Source of the DNA: Chitinophaga pinensis
GTDB lineage: Bacteria; Bacteroidota; Bacteroidia; Chitinophagales; LD1
Length of the DNA: 34,942 nucleotides
Direction: 5' to 3'
Assembly (NCBI GenBank): GCA_945867505.1
Contig: CAMBIM010000008.1
Coordinates: 1 to 34,942 of the forward strand
Position 1 is the stretch's first letter. Each line of letters opens with the position of its first letter. Shown piece after piece: positions 1-8,679 of this stretch. Under the pieces are notes generated by a model, which did not search any database, was not told the origin of the DNA, and was given only the letters and a program-made list of their open reading frames with translations. Made by a program: the position numbers and the translations under genes.

Positions 1-255
1 CAACATATTTTGGTACTTAGTAGTACTGTATTTAGCAACAATACGAAGCGAGTTTTCAATAGCGCTGTTGTGCCTAGAATAAAAATGCCACTCCGCTAAA
101 CTTTTATTGAGCTCAATATTCAGCACCACTTCTTCATCGGCAACATGCGTGTAATCCTTTTGAAGCATTTGCAAATGCTCAACGGCATGAAGATTATTCC
201 GCTGAATTAACTCGCGGTTGGTATAAAGAAGGTTTAATAATTGAGAGGTATTCAT
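1..255 (-). CDS. Unidentified helical protein, N-terminal part (cut by window edge)
   Basis: An open frame starts at an ATG (255-253) and runs off the left edge, giving 85 residues with no stop. The translation starts MNTSQLLNLLYTNREL and is rich in Leu, Glu, Asn and His, with an amphipathic all-helical look like TPR-type helical hairpins in Bacteroidetes sensor or regulator proteins. No catalytic motif falls in the visible part, so I do not assign a function. It lies downstream of the beta-oxidation operon on the same strand, separated by a hairpin at 314-337, so it is probably a separate unit. A TAAATTCG element (minus strand, 307-300) could be its promoter, but a matching -33 element is not clear. 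Confidence 0.55.
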   Translation of the reverse strand, partial: MNTSQLLNLLYTNRELIQRNNLHAVEHLQMLQKDYTHVADEEVVLNIELNKSLAEWHFYSRHNSAIENSLRIVAKYSTTKYQNML

Positions 256-313
256 AACCGATTACTACAGATATAGTTTGAGCTAAAAAAAATACGTTCC
301 GAATTTACGCAAA

Positions 314-337
314 GCGAGCCGCAAAGTTGCGGCTCGC
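314..337 (-). terminator. GC-rich hairpin after the fad operon
   Basis: An 11-bp perfect inverted repeat (GCGAGCCGCAA / TTGCGGCTCGC) with a 2-base gap lies 44 bp past the stop of the last acyl-CoA dehydrogenase and before the next minus-strand start. It is GC-rich in an AT-rich intergenic region. No clean T-run follows on the minus strand, so termination is inferred from position and stem stability. Confidence 0.55.
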
Positions 338-380
338 CTTATATTTTATATACTTCTACTAATCAGATGTCTAGAAAAAA

Positions 381-2189
381 TTAATCCCAAAAGCAATAGC
401 CATTTTCTGCTACCATTTTATCGGCAACAGTTCTGCGAACTTCTTTGGTATTAATCATTTCGTATTTAGTAAAACGCTTTAAGCCCATTAGCATCATGCG
501 CTGTTCATCGCCTGTGGCAAATGCCGCCAATGCAGATTTACCAGCTATATTAATTCTATCCAAAGCATCGAAGAAATAGCATTTCACCATGTCAACATAA
601 ATTTGTGATGCTTCTTGTCCGTGAAGATTAACTAATTTTTCTGCGCGTAACATTCCGCTTTCCATAGCTAAAATATCAATGAGCATATCCGATGCGTTCA
701 TCAAAATTTCTTGCTCTTTGTCTAAAGCCATCATCAATTTTTGAACGGCAGAACCGGCAACTAACAAGAACGCTTTCTTAGCATTCTTCAACGCTTTCTT
801 TTCCTCACCAAAAATATCTTCAGCATCTGGAGATGAAAAATCAGGAACGCTCATCAATTCTTTTTGAATAGCCATACCTGGTGTCATCAAATCCAATTTG
901 CCTTTCATGGCAAACTTTAACAAAGCATCAATAGAAAGCATACGATTGATTTCATTGGTGCCTTCAAAAATTCTGTTGATGCGAGAATCGCGGTATGAAC
1001 GCGCCATTGGATACTCTTCGCTGAAACCGTAACCGCCATGAACTTGCAATGATTCATCTACCACAAAGTCCAACACTTCGCTTCCTAATACTTTAAGCAA
1101 AGCACATTCAATTTGATATTCTTCTGCTCCACCGGTCAAGTATTCAGTCATTGATTTACCGGCATCTTTCAATTCATGCTCTTTTTGCTGAATCAATCCG
1201 CAAACGCGGTAAGAAGCAGATTCTGCCATCCAAGTGCGAATAGCCATTTCGCCAAGCTTGTGCTTGATAGCACCAAACTGCGAAATGTTTGTTTTGAATT
1301 GCTGACGTTCGTTAGAATATTTTACAGCTACGCTTAACGCGCGTTTAGCACCACCCAATACTCCATTACATAATTTATAACGACCAATGTTCAAAATCTG
1401 GAAAGCAATTTTATGGCCCTTACCTTCTTCGCCCAATAAATTTTCTACCGGTACTTTTACGTTATTGAAAAATACTTGGCGCGTTGATGAAGATTTAATA
1501 CCCATCTTCTTTTCTTCTGCGCCCACACTCAATCCTTCGTAGCTTCTTTCAACAATAAAGCCGGTAAACTTTTTATCGTCACCATCAATTTTTGCGAATA
1601 CTACAAACACATCGGCAAAACCTGCGTTCGTAATCCACATTTTTTGCCCGTTAAGAATGTAATACTTTTTGTCTTCGCTCAACACCGCTTTTGTTTTTGC
1701 ACCCAAGGCATCTGAACCACTCCAAGGTTCTGTCAACGCATAAGCAGCTTTCAATTCACCAGTGGCTAATTTTGGAAGATACTTAGCGCGTTGTGCATCG
1801 TTACCGTAATAAATAATCGGGCAAGTGCCAATACCCGTGTGCGCACCAATAGCTACTGAAACACCATGACCCCAACCAAGAACTTCAGTTACATAAGAAA
1901 AAGAGGTAAGGTCTTTTCCAAGTCCACCATACTCTTCTGGAATATGCAAACCAAGCAAACCGAGTTCACCCGCTTTGTCAATTATTTCCACGCTCTTCAT
2001 GGGGTCTTTATCTAATTCTTCTAAACGCGGGTCAATTTCTTTGCGAATGAAATCTTTAGTCATTTCGCGCATAGCTGTTTGCTCTTCGTCAATCTGCTCG
2101 GGAATATAAACATCCTGCCATTGCGATTCTTTAATAACGAATTCACCGCCCTTAAGTGTGGTTGTTTGGTTGGTTGTAGTAGTAGACAT
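381..2189 (-). CDS. Acyl-CoA dehydrogenase, long (about 600 aa) type, paralogue 1
   Basis: Predicted FAD-dependent acyl-CoA dehydrogenase catalysing the first step of fatty-acid beta-oxidation. At 602 aa it has the roughly 200-residue C-terminal extension of the VLCAD/ACAD9-like group, not the usual 380 aa. Visible motifs: family signature ALTEPWSGSD (residues 151-160), FAD-contact block KMWITNAGFAD (183-193), and the catalytic-base region RIFEGTNEI with Glu409 in the VLCAD/MCAD position. Trp156 replaces the Gly found at the same place in the neighbouring paralogue (EPGSGSD). It is the last gene of the fad operon, 30 bp after its paralogue. The two central domains are very similar by eye, which suggests tandem duplication. 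Chain-length specificity cannot be read from the sequence. Confidence 0.95.
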   Translation of the reverse strand: MSTTTTNQTTTLKGGEFVIKESQWQDVYIPEQIDEEQTAMREMTKDFIRKEIDPRLEELDKDPMKSVEIIDKAGELGLLGLHIPEEYGGLGKDLTSFSYVTEVLGWGHGVSVAIGAHTGIGTCPIIYYGNDAQRAKYLPKLATGELKAAYALTEPWSGSDALGAKTKAVLSEDKKYYILNGQKMWITNAGFADVFVVFAKIDGDDKKFTGFIVERSYEGLSVGAEEKKMGIKSSSTRQVFFNNVKVPVENLLGEEGKGHKIAFQILNIGRYKLCNGVLGGAKRALSVAVKYSNERQQFKTNISQFGAIKHKLGEMAIRTWMAESASYRVCGLIQQKEHELKDAGKSMTEYLTGGAEEYQIECALLKVLGSEVLDFVVDESLQVHGGYGFSEEYPMARSYRDSRINRIFEGTNEINRMLSIDALLKFAMKGKLDLMTPGMAIQKELMSVPDFSSPDAEDIFGEEKKALKNAKKAFLLVAGSAVQKLMMALDKEQEILMNASDMLIDILAMESGMLRAEKLVNLHGQEASQIYVDMVKCYFFDALDRINIAGKSALAAFATGDEQRMMLMGLKRFTKYEMINTKEVRRTVADKMVAENGYCFWD

Positions 2190-2219
2190 GATTTGGTTTT
2201 TTAGAATAATTATTTGAGT

Positions 2220-4016
2220 TTAAAAACAGTATTCATTTTCTTCAATCAACTTATCAGCAACTCTTCTTCTTGCTGCAATAGTGTTGTAAGAATCGTATTT
2301 GGTAAAGCGTTTTAATCCCATTAGCATAATGCGAAGTGTATCACCATCGTTGAAAGATGCGATAGCGTGTTTGCCCGATAGGTTTATTCTTTCCAATGCA
2401 TCGCTGATATATGTTTTGGTCATATCAATTTGCAAAATTGCCGCAGCCTCACCACGAACGCTGATTAGTTTTTCAGTGCGCAACAAAGTAGATTCGCAAA
2501 CAAAAAGTTCAATCAACATATCGGATATGTTCATCATCACCTCTTGTTCTTTATCTAAATTCTGCATGAATTTTTGAACTGCTGCTCCAGCTGTCATCAA
2601 AATTGCCTTCTTGGCATTTTGTAATGCTTTCTTTTCTGCTGCGAAGAAATCATCAGAATCAGCAGTGCTGAAATCCGGCACGCTCATCAATTCCTTTTGC
2701 ACCGCCATGGCAGGAGTAAATAAATCGACTTCGCCTTTCATTGCTTTCTTCACCAACATGCCTACCGCTAACAAACGATTGATTTCGTTAGTGCCTTCAA
2801 AAATACGGCTGATGCGTGCATCGCGATAAGCACGAGCTACCGGATATTCTTCGCTAAATCCTGTGCCTCCAAAAACCTGCACCGCTTCATCAACTACATA
2901 AGCTAAAACTTCCGAACCAAATACTTTTAGTATGGCGCACTCAATAGAATATTCTTCTGCAGCAATCAATTTTGCCTGAACTTTGTCAGTCCCTTTTGCC
3001 GAAAGGTTGGCAATCATATCATCAATTAAACCACCAGTTCGGTAAGTTGCCGATTCGCAAGCATAAGTTCTGATGGCCATTTCTGCCAACTTGTGTTTAA
3101 TAGCACCAAACGAAGAAATAGGAACATTGAACTGAATTCTTTCGTTAGCATATTTAGTTGATACGCTGATTGTTTTTTTAGAGCCACCCAAGTTTAACAC
3201 CGCTAATTTGTAGCGACCGATGTTCAATACATTGAAAGCGATTTTATGACCCTTGCCAATTTCGCCCAATAAATTTTCAACCGGCACTTTTACGTTATTG
3301 AAGAACACCTGACGTGTTGACGAACCTTTAATTCCCAACTTATCTTCTTCGCTTCCTAAAGAAATTCCTTCGCTCTTAGCATCCACAATAAAACCAGTAA
3401 ATTTTTCACCATCAATTTTTGCAAACACCGTAAAGATGTCAGCAAAGCCAGCGTTGGTAATCCACATTTTTTGTCCGTTTAAAATGTAGTGCTTACCATC
3501 TTCGCTCAACACGGCTTTAGCTTTTGCTCCTAATGCATCGCTACCACTTCCCGGTTCGGTTAGGCAGTAAGCAGCTTTAATTTCTCCGCTTGACAAACCG
3601 GCTAAATATTTTTGCTTTTGTTCAGTAGTACCGAAATACAAAATTGGAAGAGTTCCGATACCGGTATGCGCAGCATACGAAGCAGCGAATGAATGAGCCG
3701 TTCCTATTTCTTCATTGATAACCGTGTCGGTGCAAACATCTACACCCATGCCGCCAAACTCTTCCGGCACACTAGCGCCCAACAAACCAAGTTCACCTGA
3801 TTCTAGCATCAATTGCTGTGTTAAGCCAGGCTCTTGCTTTTCAATTTTCTTATCATTTGGCACTATGCGATTAGCAACAAAATCTGATGCTGTTTGTGCA
3901 AACATTTTTTGCTCCTCGCTTATTTCATCTTTAATAAAGACGTTTTGTGAGGAAGTTTCTTTAACTAGAAATTCACCTCCTTTAAGAACTGATTTGGTTT
4001 CGGTTGTTGCGCTCAT
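2220..4016 (-). CDS. Acyl-CoA dehydrogenase, long (about 600 aa) type, paralogue 2
   Basis: Second FAD-dependent acyl-CoA dehydrogenase (598 aa), colinear with its downstream neighbour including the C-terminal extension. It carries signature CLTEPGSGSD (151-160), KMWITNAGFADIF (183-195) and catalytic-base region RIFEGTNEI (Glu407). The start MSATTETKSVLKGGEF parallels the paralogue's MSTTTTNQTTTLKGGEF, supporting both start sites. It sits 31 bp after the thiolase gene. The order fadN-fadA-fadE matches the Bacillus fadN-fadA-fadE operon (established knowledge), so this copy is the more direct FadE counterpart. Retaining two diverged copies suggests different acyl chain lengths or branched substrates; that is inference. 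Confidence 0.95.
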   Translation of the reverse strand: MSATTETKSVLKGGEFLVKETSSQNVFIKDEISEEQKMFAQTASDFVANRIVPNDKKIEKQEPGLTQQLMLESGELGLLGASVPEEFGGMGVDVCTDTVINEEIGTAHSFAASYAAHTGIGTLPILYFGTTEQKQKYLAGLSSGEIKAAYCLTEPGSGSDALGAKAKAVLSEDGKHYILNGQKMWITNAGFADIFTVFAKIDGEKFTGFIVDAKSEGISLGSEEDKLGIKGSSTRQVFFNNVKVPVENLLGEIGKGHKIAFNVLNIGRYKLAVLNLGGSKKTISVSTKYANERIQFNVPISSFGAIKHKLAEMAIRTYACESATYRTGGLIDDMIANLSAKGTDKVQAKLIAAEEYSIECAILKVFGSEVLAYVVDEAVQVFGGTGFSEEYPVARAYRDARISRIFEGTNEINRLLAVGMLVKKAMKGEVDLFTPAMAVQKELMSVPDFSTADSDDFFAAEKKALQNAKKAILMTAGAAVQKFMQNLDKEQEVMMNISDMLIELFVCESTLLRTEKLISVRGEAAAILQIDMTKTYISDALERINLSGKHAIASFNDGDTLRIMLMGLKRFTKYDSYNTIAARRRVADKLIEENEYCF

Positions 4017-4047
4017 GATTATCGTATTAAATATTTAGTATTAAGAA

Positions 4048-5217
4048 TTAAAGTCTTTCAAAAATTCCGGCAATGCCTTGTCCGCCACCAATACAAGCAC
4101 TTACCATTCCGTACTTATTTTTTCTGCGTTGCATTTCGCCAATCAACTTTTGGAAAAGGTAAGTTCCTGATGCACCAAGCGGGTGACCAAGAGCAACCGC
4201 ACCACCGTTTACGTTGATGATGTCTGTATTCAATTTTGCTTCTTGAATTACCGCTAAAGATTGCGCAGCAAATGCTTCGTTCAATTCAATCAATTCAATC
4301 TCATCCAATTTTAACCCTGCTTGTTTCAATGCTTTTGGAATAGCGTTAACCGGTCCAATACCCATAATAGTTGGGTCAACACCAACACTTGCCGCAGTAA
4401 CCATGCGGGCAATTGGTTCAAGATTTAATTCTTTTACTACACGTTCGCTAACAACAAGAACAAATGCAGCCGCATCAGAAGTTTGTGAAGAGTTTCCTGC
4501 AGTTACCTGTCCTCCATTTTTGAAAGCCGGTTTCAGTTTTGCCAAACCTTCCAAAGAGGTATCAGCCCGCGGACCTTCATCTTGCGACACAGTAAACTTG
4601 CGTGTTTTCTTCTTACCACCTTCAAAATATGTTTCTTCAATTTCCACCGGCACAATATCTTGTTTGAATTTATCAGCAGCCAACGCAGCGATTGCTTTCT
4701 TATGACTATTAACAGAAAACTCATCCGCTTGTTCGCGCGTTATGCCATATTTAGTTGCCACATTTTCTGCGGTCAATCCCATGCCTATGTAATACTCCGG
4801 ATGTACTTTCGCAATTTCATAATTCGGAACAGTTTTGTAACCAACGGTTGGCACCAAGCTCATGCTTTCAGTTCCCCCGGCAATAATTACATCGGCCATT
4901 CCTGCTTTAATTTTTGCAGTTGCCATTGCAATACTTTCAATACCGCTACCGCAATAACGGTTGATAGAAACGCCCGGAACTTCAAACGGCAATGCACGAA
5001 CCGCTACCCAACGCGCCATTTGCAAACCTTGCTCGGCTTCCGGCACTGCATTTCCTACAATCAAATCGTCCACGCGACTTGGGTCAAGTTGCGGGACTTT
5101 TTTTAATAAATCGGTAATAGCGTAATACGCCAAATCAACGGGAGTAGTAAATCTGAATCCTCCGCGTTTTGATTTTCCGATGGCGGTTCTTGAACCGGCT
5201 ATGATATATGCTTCCAT
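4048..5217 (-). CDS. fadA: Acetyl-CoA C-acyltransferase (thiolase)
   Basis: Degradative thiolase of 389 aa, the usual family length, predicted to cleave 3-ketoacyl-CoA with CoA to acetyl-CoA and a shortened acyl-CoA. All thiolase motifs are present: nucleophilic Cys89 in INRYCGSGIES, LNEAFAAQ, His345 in ALGHPLGASG, and the acid/base Cys375 in SACIGGGQG. The product is presumably cytosolic and partners the FadN-type protein encoded upstream. The start ATG at 5217 gives MEAYIIAGSRTAIGK, a standard thiolase N-terminus. It lies 19 bp after the small lipoprotein gene and 31 bp before the acyl-CoA dehydrogenases, consistent with one transcript. Confidence 0.96.
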   Translation of the reverse strand: MEAYIIAGSRTAIGKSKRGGFRFTTPVDLAYYAITDLLKKVPQLDPSRVDDLIVGNAVPEAEQGLQMARWVAVRALPFEVPGVSINRYCGSGIESIAMATAKIKAGMADVIIAGGTESMSLVPTVGYKTVPNYEIAKVHPEYYIGMGLTAENVATKYGITREQADEFSVNSHKKAIAALAADKFKQDIVPVEIEETYFEGGKKKTRKFTVSQDEGPRADTSLEGLAKLKPAFKNGGQVTAGNSSQTSDAAAFVLVVSERVVKELNLEPIARMVTAASVGVDPTIMGIGPVNAIPKALKQAGLKLDEIELIELNEAFAAQSLAVIQEAKLNTDIINVNGGAVALGHPLGASGTYLFQKLIGEMQRRKNKYGMVSACIGGGQGIAGIFERL

Positions 5218-5236
5218 AATTTTGTTTTTTTCTGTT

Positions 5237-5443
5237 TTATAAACTATAATTTCTTTTTACTGTATCTTTTGCAATGGCTCTTTCTACTGATGAATCCACC
5301 TTCAAAACAAACTCTCCTTTCTCTACATCGCCTTCGTCAACACTTCTTGCAGGTGCTTCATAGCTGCCTTGTTTTGCAGGCTCGCAAGATGAAGCAATAG
5401 CTGTTGCGCTGATAAGAAACAATATGAAAAAGAAGTTTTTCAT
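5237..5443 (-). CDS. Small predicted lipoprotein inside the fad operon
   Basis: A 68-aa product with a short positively charged N-terminus, a hydrophobic stretch (FFFILFLISATAIA) and a Cys at residue 20 in a permissive lipobox (ASSC), so probably exported and lipidated. The mature part is acidic then basic (EAPARSVDEGDVEKGEFVLK) with no recognised domain. Its start lies 2 bp after the fadN stop and its stop 19 bp before fadA, so it is almost certainly co-transcribed and perhaps translationally coupled. Its role in an otherwise cytosolic pathway is unknown; fatty-acid uptake or envelope sensing is a guess. The main doubt is its short length. Confidence 0.65.
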   Translation of the reverse strand: MKNFFFILFLISATAIASSCEPAKQGSYEAPARSVDEGDVEKGEFVLKVDSSVERAIAKDTVKRNYSL

Positions 5444-5445
5444 GT

Positions 5446-7881
5446 TTAGTTTCTCAATGGTTTACCAGTAGTTAGAATGGATTGAATTCTCTCTAAAGTT
5501 TTCTTTTCACCGCAAAGCGATAAAAAAGCTTCACGCTCTAAATCCAGTAGATATTGTTCGGTAACTTTTGATTCGCTAGATAAATCGCCACCGCAAAGAA
5601 CCCAAGCAATTTTCTGTGCAATTTTAAAATCGTGTTCGCTGGCATAAGCCCCAACTCTGAACGAAGCAGCGCCTGCATATAATGCACTTAGACCTGCTTT
5701 ACCTAACACGGTAATATCATCGCGCTGTGGCTTTTGCACGTAACCATTGTTGTAAAGTTCCAATGCTTTATCTTTTGCTTCGGCAATTAAGCGCGATGGA
5801 TTTACCACCACCACATCTTTCTTTTTATCTAACACACCAACACCAAATGCCTCGTAAGCAGAAGTAGCAACCTTAGCCGTTGCAATAGCTGTAAAGCGCT
5901 CTGCTAATTGCGGAATTTGTGCATCGCCTGCATAGTAAGCATCGCTGGCGCGAAGAGCCATTTCTTTGGTTCCGCCACCACCAGGAATTAAACCCACACC
6001 AACTTCTACTAAACCGATATAAGTTTCAGCACTCGCCACAGCGCTATCGCTATGCATCGAGAATTCGCAACCTCCACCAAGTGTCATTCCATGAGGAGCA
6101 GCTACTACCGGTATAGATGAATAACGGCAACGCATAGTCGCGTTTTGAAAAGCGCGAACAGCAAAATCTAATTCATCATATTCTTGTTCTAAGGCGAACA
6201 TGAAAATCATCGCCAAGTTTGCACCGGCACTAAAGTTTGGGTAATCGTGCCCAAGCACTAAACCTTTCCAGCCTTGTGTTTCAGCAATGTCAATTCCTTT
6301 ATTAATGGCTTCAATTACTTCACCACCAATCGAATTCATTTTTGTTGCCCACGATACGTTCAACACACCATCGCCAATATCATCAATGCGACAAAGTGAA
6401 TTTTTCCAAACCGGTTTCTGGTCTTTGTAATTATCCAAAATGATAAACGCCTCGCGACCCGGAATTGCTTTGTAAGATTTTGAAGGAATGTCGTAATACT
6501 TCTGCACTCCGTTTTCTACTTTGTAAAAAGTTTTGAAACCGCCAGCCAACATTTCGTCTACCCAACCATTCACCTTAAAGCCGGCTTCTTTCATTCCTTT
6601 CAAAACCGCCTCTACACCAATGGCATCCCATTGTTCAAACGGACCAATTTCCCAACCAAAACCTGCGCGCATGGCATCGTCAATTCGGTAAAGTTCATCG
6701 CTAATTTCAGGAATGCGATTGCTTACATAAGCAGAAACGTAGTAAGTAAGTTTGCGTAAAAAATCTCCGTGCTTATCGGTTTGTCTAGCAATAGCCGCTA
6801 AACGTTTTTTTAAACTTTCAATGCTCTTTAATTCTGTGGTTGCAGATTTTGTTTTGCCCGAAGGTTTGTATTCCAATGTTTTCCAATCAAGAGTAGCGAA
6901 CGATTTTTTACCGTTTGCATCTTTCGTTTTTTTGAAAAAGCCTTGACCGGTTTTATCGCCAAACCATTTGTTGGTTTCCATTTGCATAATCCAATCCGGC
7001 ACTTGCAATACATCGCGGTATTCATCGTTCGGCAAACTATCATGCGCGCCTTTCATTACTTTAATCATGGTATCCAGACCAACTACATCGGTAGTTCTGA
7101 AAGTTGCTGACTTCGGCTTGCCAATTAAAGTCCCGGTCAATGCATCTACTTCATCAATAGTAAAATCCATTTCCTGCATCAACTTAATAACTGCTGCAAT
7201 GCTGAACACCCCCACACGATTAGCGATAAACGCAGGAGTATCTTTACACAAAACGGTTTGTTTACCAAGGAACAAATCTCCATAGTTCATCAGGAAGTCA
7301 ATTACTTCTGGATGAGTTTCTGCTGTTGGAATAATTTCCAGCAAACGCAGATAGCGCGGAGGATTAAAATAGTGTGTGCCGCAGAAATGCGCGCGGAAAT
7401 CATCGCTCCTTCCTTCTGCCATTAAGTGTATAGGAATACCCGAAGTGTTAGAAGTAATTAAAGTGCCTGGCTTGCGGAACTGCTCAACTTTTGCAAAAAC
7501 AATTTTCTTAATGTCTAAGCGCTCAACTACTACTTCAATAATCCAGTCGGCATTTTTAACCCAACTTAAATTATCGTCAAAGTTACCGGTGGTAATGCGC
7601 GATGCAAATGCTTTATCGTAAACCGGATTCGGATTACTCTTAAGCGCAAATGCTAATTCATCGTTTACTTTTTTGTTGCGTAGCGCGGGCTTCTTAGCAT
7701 CATCTTCGCTTAAACCGGGAGTTACGATATCGAGCAAAAAAACTTTTAGCCCGATGTTGGCATAATGCAAAGCAATACGCGAACCCATTACACCGGCACC
7801 GAGTACGGCAACGGTTTTAATTTTTCTTGCTTTTGCGGGAGTTACACTCACCGCCTTTTTCTCTGTAGCTGCTGCTTCCAT
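5446..7881 (-). CDS. fadN: Fused 3-hydroxyacyl-CoA dehydrogenase / enoyl-CoA hydratase (FadN type)
   Basis: Bifunctional beta-oxidation enzyme of 811 aa with the dehydrogenase first and hydratase last, the reverse of E. coli FadB and as in Bacillus FadN. The N-terminal Rossmann motif is GAGVMG (28-33). The 3-hydroxyacyl-CoA dehydrogenase His-Glu pair is visible as His170 (CGTHYFNP) and Glu182 (RLLEIIP), with FIANRV at 218-223. The hydratase half (about 480-690) has the oxyanion region FSAGANL and both catalytic glutamates, Glu606 (GGGCEF) and Glu626 (VEVGVG), spaced 20 residues apart as in crotonase. It should hydrate enoyl-CoA and oxidise the hydroxyacyl-CoA with NAD+. It is the first gene of the operon; a predicted promoter and TetR-type operator lie 38-79 bp upstream. 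Confidence 0.95.
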   Translation of the reverse strand: MEAAATEKKAVSVTPAKARKIKTVAVLGAGVMGSRIALHYANIGLKVFLLDIVTPGLSEDDAKKPALRNKKVNDELAFALKSNPNPVYDKAFASRITTGNFDDNLSWVKNADWIIEVVVERLDIKKIVFAKVEQFRKPGTLITSNTSGIPIHLMAEGRSDDFRAHFCGTHYFNPPRYLRLLEIIPTAETHPEVIDFLMNYGDLFLGKQTVLCKDTPAFIANRVGVFSIAAVIKLMQEMDFTIDEVDALTGTLIGKPKSATFRTTDVVGLDTMIKVMKGAHDSLPNDEYRDVLQVPDWIMQMETNKWFGDKTGQGFFKKTKDANGKKSFATLDWKTLEYKPSGKTKSATTELKSIESLKKRLAAIARQTDKHGDFLRKLTYYVSAYVSNRIPEISDELYRIDDAMRAGFGWEIGPFEQWDAIGVEAVLKGMKEAGFKVNGWVDEMLAGGFKTFYKVENGVQKYYDIPSKSYKAIPGREAFIILDNYKDQKPVWKNSLCRIDDIGDGVLNVSWATKMNSIGGEVIEAINKGIDIAETQGWKGLVLGHDYPNFSAGANLAMIFMFALEQEYDELDFAVRAFQNATMRCRYSSIPVVAAPHGMTLGGGCEFSMHSDSAVASAETYIGLVEVGVGLIPGGGGTKEMALRASDAYYAGDAQIPQLAERFTAIATAKVATSAYEAFGVGVLDKKKDVVVVNPSRLIAEAKDKALELYNNGYVQKPQRDDITVLGKAGLSALYAGAASFRVGAYASEHDFKIAQKIAWVLCGGDLSSESKVTEQYLLDLEREAFLSLCGEKKTLERIQSILTTGKPLRN

Positions 7882-7918
7882 TTATTTATTAGTTGTTTGT
7901 ATGTTTTAAATCGGAGTA

Positions 7919-7954
7919 CGAATTTATATGTTTATTTTTTTATCTACCAACCGT
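7919..7954 (-). promoter_or_regulatory. Predicted promoter of the fad operon
   Basis: On the minus strand, TTG within GGTTGG is followed after 21 bp by TAAATTCG (7926-7919). This fits the Bacteroidetes sigma-factor pattern TTG-N19-23-TAnnTTYG. Transcription would start near 7912, giving a leader of about 30 nt before the fadN ATG. The -33 element lies inside the palindrome at 7946-7959, so a bound TetR protein would block RNA polymerase. Prediction from pattern only. Confidence 0.55.
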
Positions 7955-7959
7955 TTGGT
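7946..7959. promoter_or_regulatory. Candidate TetR operator upstream of fadN
   Basis: ACCAACCGTTTGGT is an imperfect palindrome (ACCAAmCGkTTGGT symmetry, extended by T/A to 16 bp). It lies in the gap between the tetR stop and the fadN start. Its sequence matches, at 13 of 14 positions, the reverse complement of the site at 8640-8653; the match continues into the flanking AAA. Two such matches in the two control regions of this locus, and the family's usual 14-16 bp ACC...GGT style of site, support its being the autoregulator's binding site. Confidence 0.65.
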
Positions 7960-7964
7960 AAAAT

Positions 7965-8594
7965 TTATTTTTTAGCCTTTTGAACTGCCCGTTTACCAAC
8001 TGCTTTGCTACTTGCCTTTCCATTTGCCTCTCCGGTTTTCTCCAGACGGTTTAAAACCCGCTTAGTGGTATTGCGCAAATAATTAGGCTCGTTAAACACC
8101 CGGCTAAACATTAAACTTCCTTCAATTTCCGCTACACTTCTTTCAGCTAATTCCGTAGCAACTGCTTCTGAATATTTATCCAGGTAAATAGTTTTTACGG
8201 CATGAAAAAAATCAAGAAAGAAACGCTGAACTAATGAATTGAATTCAGGAGCCATTAAAGCTGTTTCCACTCCCATGTTTCCCAACAGATTTCCCTTTTC
8301 TTCATTTAGGAAAACCTTTTCAGCAGAAAGGAAAAGCCTTTCTAATCTTATTTGCGGTGCAATGCTCTTATCGTAAGCATGACTGAACACATTCGTCTTG
8401 AAAAACTCGTGCACATTCTTAATCACTTTGCGCATCAAATCTTCTTTGCTGGGGAAGTAGTGATAAAGCGAACCTTTCTGCAAGCCACAGGCATCGGCTA
8501 TCTGACTCATAGAGGTATTGAAGTAGCTCTGCTTTCTGAAAAGCTTCAGTGCTTCAATAATGATAATCTGCTCGTCAACCTTTTGTTTAGGCAT
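7965..8594 (-). CDS. TetR-family transcriptional regulator of fatty-acid genes
   Basis: A 209-aa TetR/AcrR protein. The N-terminal helix-turn-helix is typical: MSQIADACGLQKGSLYHYFPSKEDL spans about 29-53 (key residues Gly37, Gly41, Tyr44-Tyr46, Phe47, Lys50). The divergent C-terminal domain (about 60-185) would bind ligand, plausibly acyl-CoA as in other TetR-type FadR regulators (inference). The last 25 residues are rich in Lys and Ala. It lies just upstream of and codirectional with fadN, and divergent from an acyltransferase gene. Matching palindromes lie at both control regions, so I predict autoregulation and repression of the fad operon, relieved by acyl-CoA. Confidence 0.92.
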   Translation of the reverse strand: MPKQKVDEQIIIIEALKLFRKQSYFNTSMSQIADACGLQKGSLYHYFPSKEDLMRKVIKNVHEFFKTNVFSHAYDKSIAPQIRLERLFLSAEKVFLNEEKGNLLGNMGVETALMAPEFNSLVQRFFLDFFHAVKTIYLDKYSEAVATELAERSVAEIEGSLMFSRVFNEPNYLRNTTKRVLNRLEKTGEANGKASSKAVGKRAVQKAKK

Positions 8595-8614
8595 ATCCTT
8601 TAAATAAGGGAATA

Positions 8615-8645
8615 CGAATGTAGAAACAGTTTCTAATTTACCAAA
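8615..8645 (-). promoter_or_regulatory. Predicted promoter of the tetR gene
   Basis: On the minus strand, TTTG at the edge of the palindrome is followed by 19 bp and TACATTCG (8622-8615), a close match to the Bacteroidetes TTTG-N19-TAnnTTTG pattern. Transcription would start about 14 nt before the ATG at 8594. The -33 element again lies inside the candidate operator, as expected for autorepression. Confidence 0.6.
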
Positions 8646-8653
8646 CGGTCGGT
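8640..8653. promoter_or_regulatory. Candidate TetR operator in the tetR/acyltransferase divergent region
   Basis: ACCAAACGGTCGGT; its reverse complement ACCGACCGTTTGGT differs at one position from the site before fadN. It is placed between two divergent genes and overlaps the -33 part of the tetR promoter, about 27 bp before a TAnnTTCG element of the acyltransferase gene. Binding here could control both genes. Confidence 0.65.
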
Positions 8654-8679
8654 TGGGAAAAATATTTTACGCTTTCGTT

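Noticed and set aside
4582-5106. 174-aa open frame antisense to the thiolase gene
   Set aside because: It lies opposite a gene with all catalytic motifs, has Cys/His/Asn-rich random composition and no recognisable domain.
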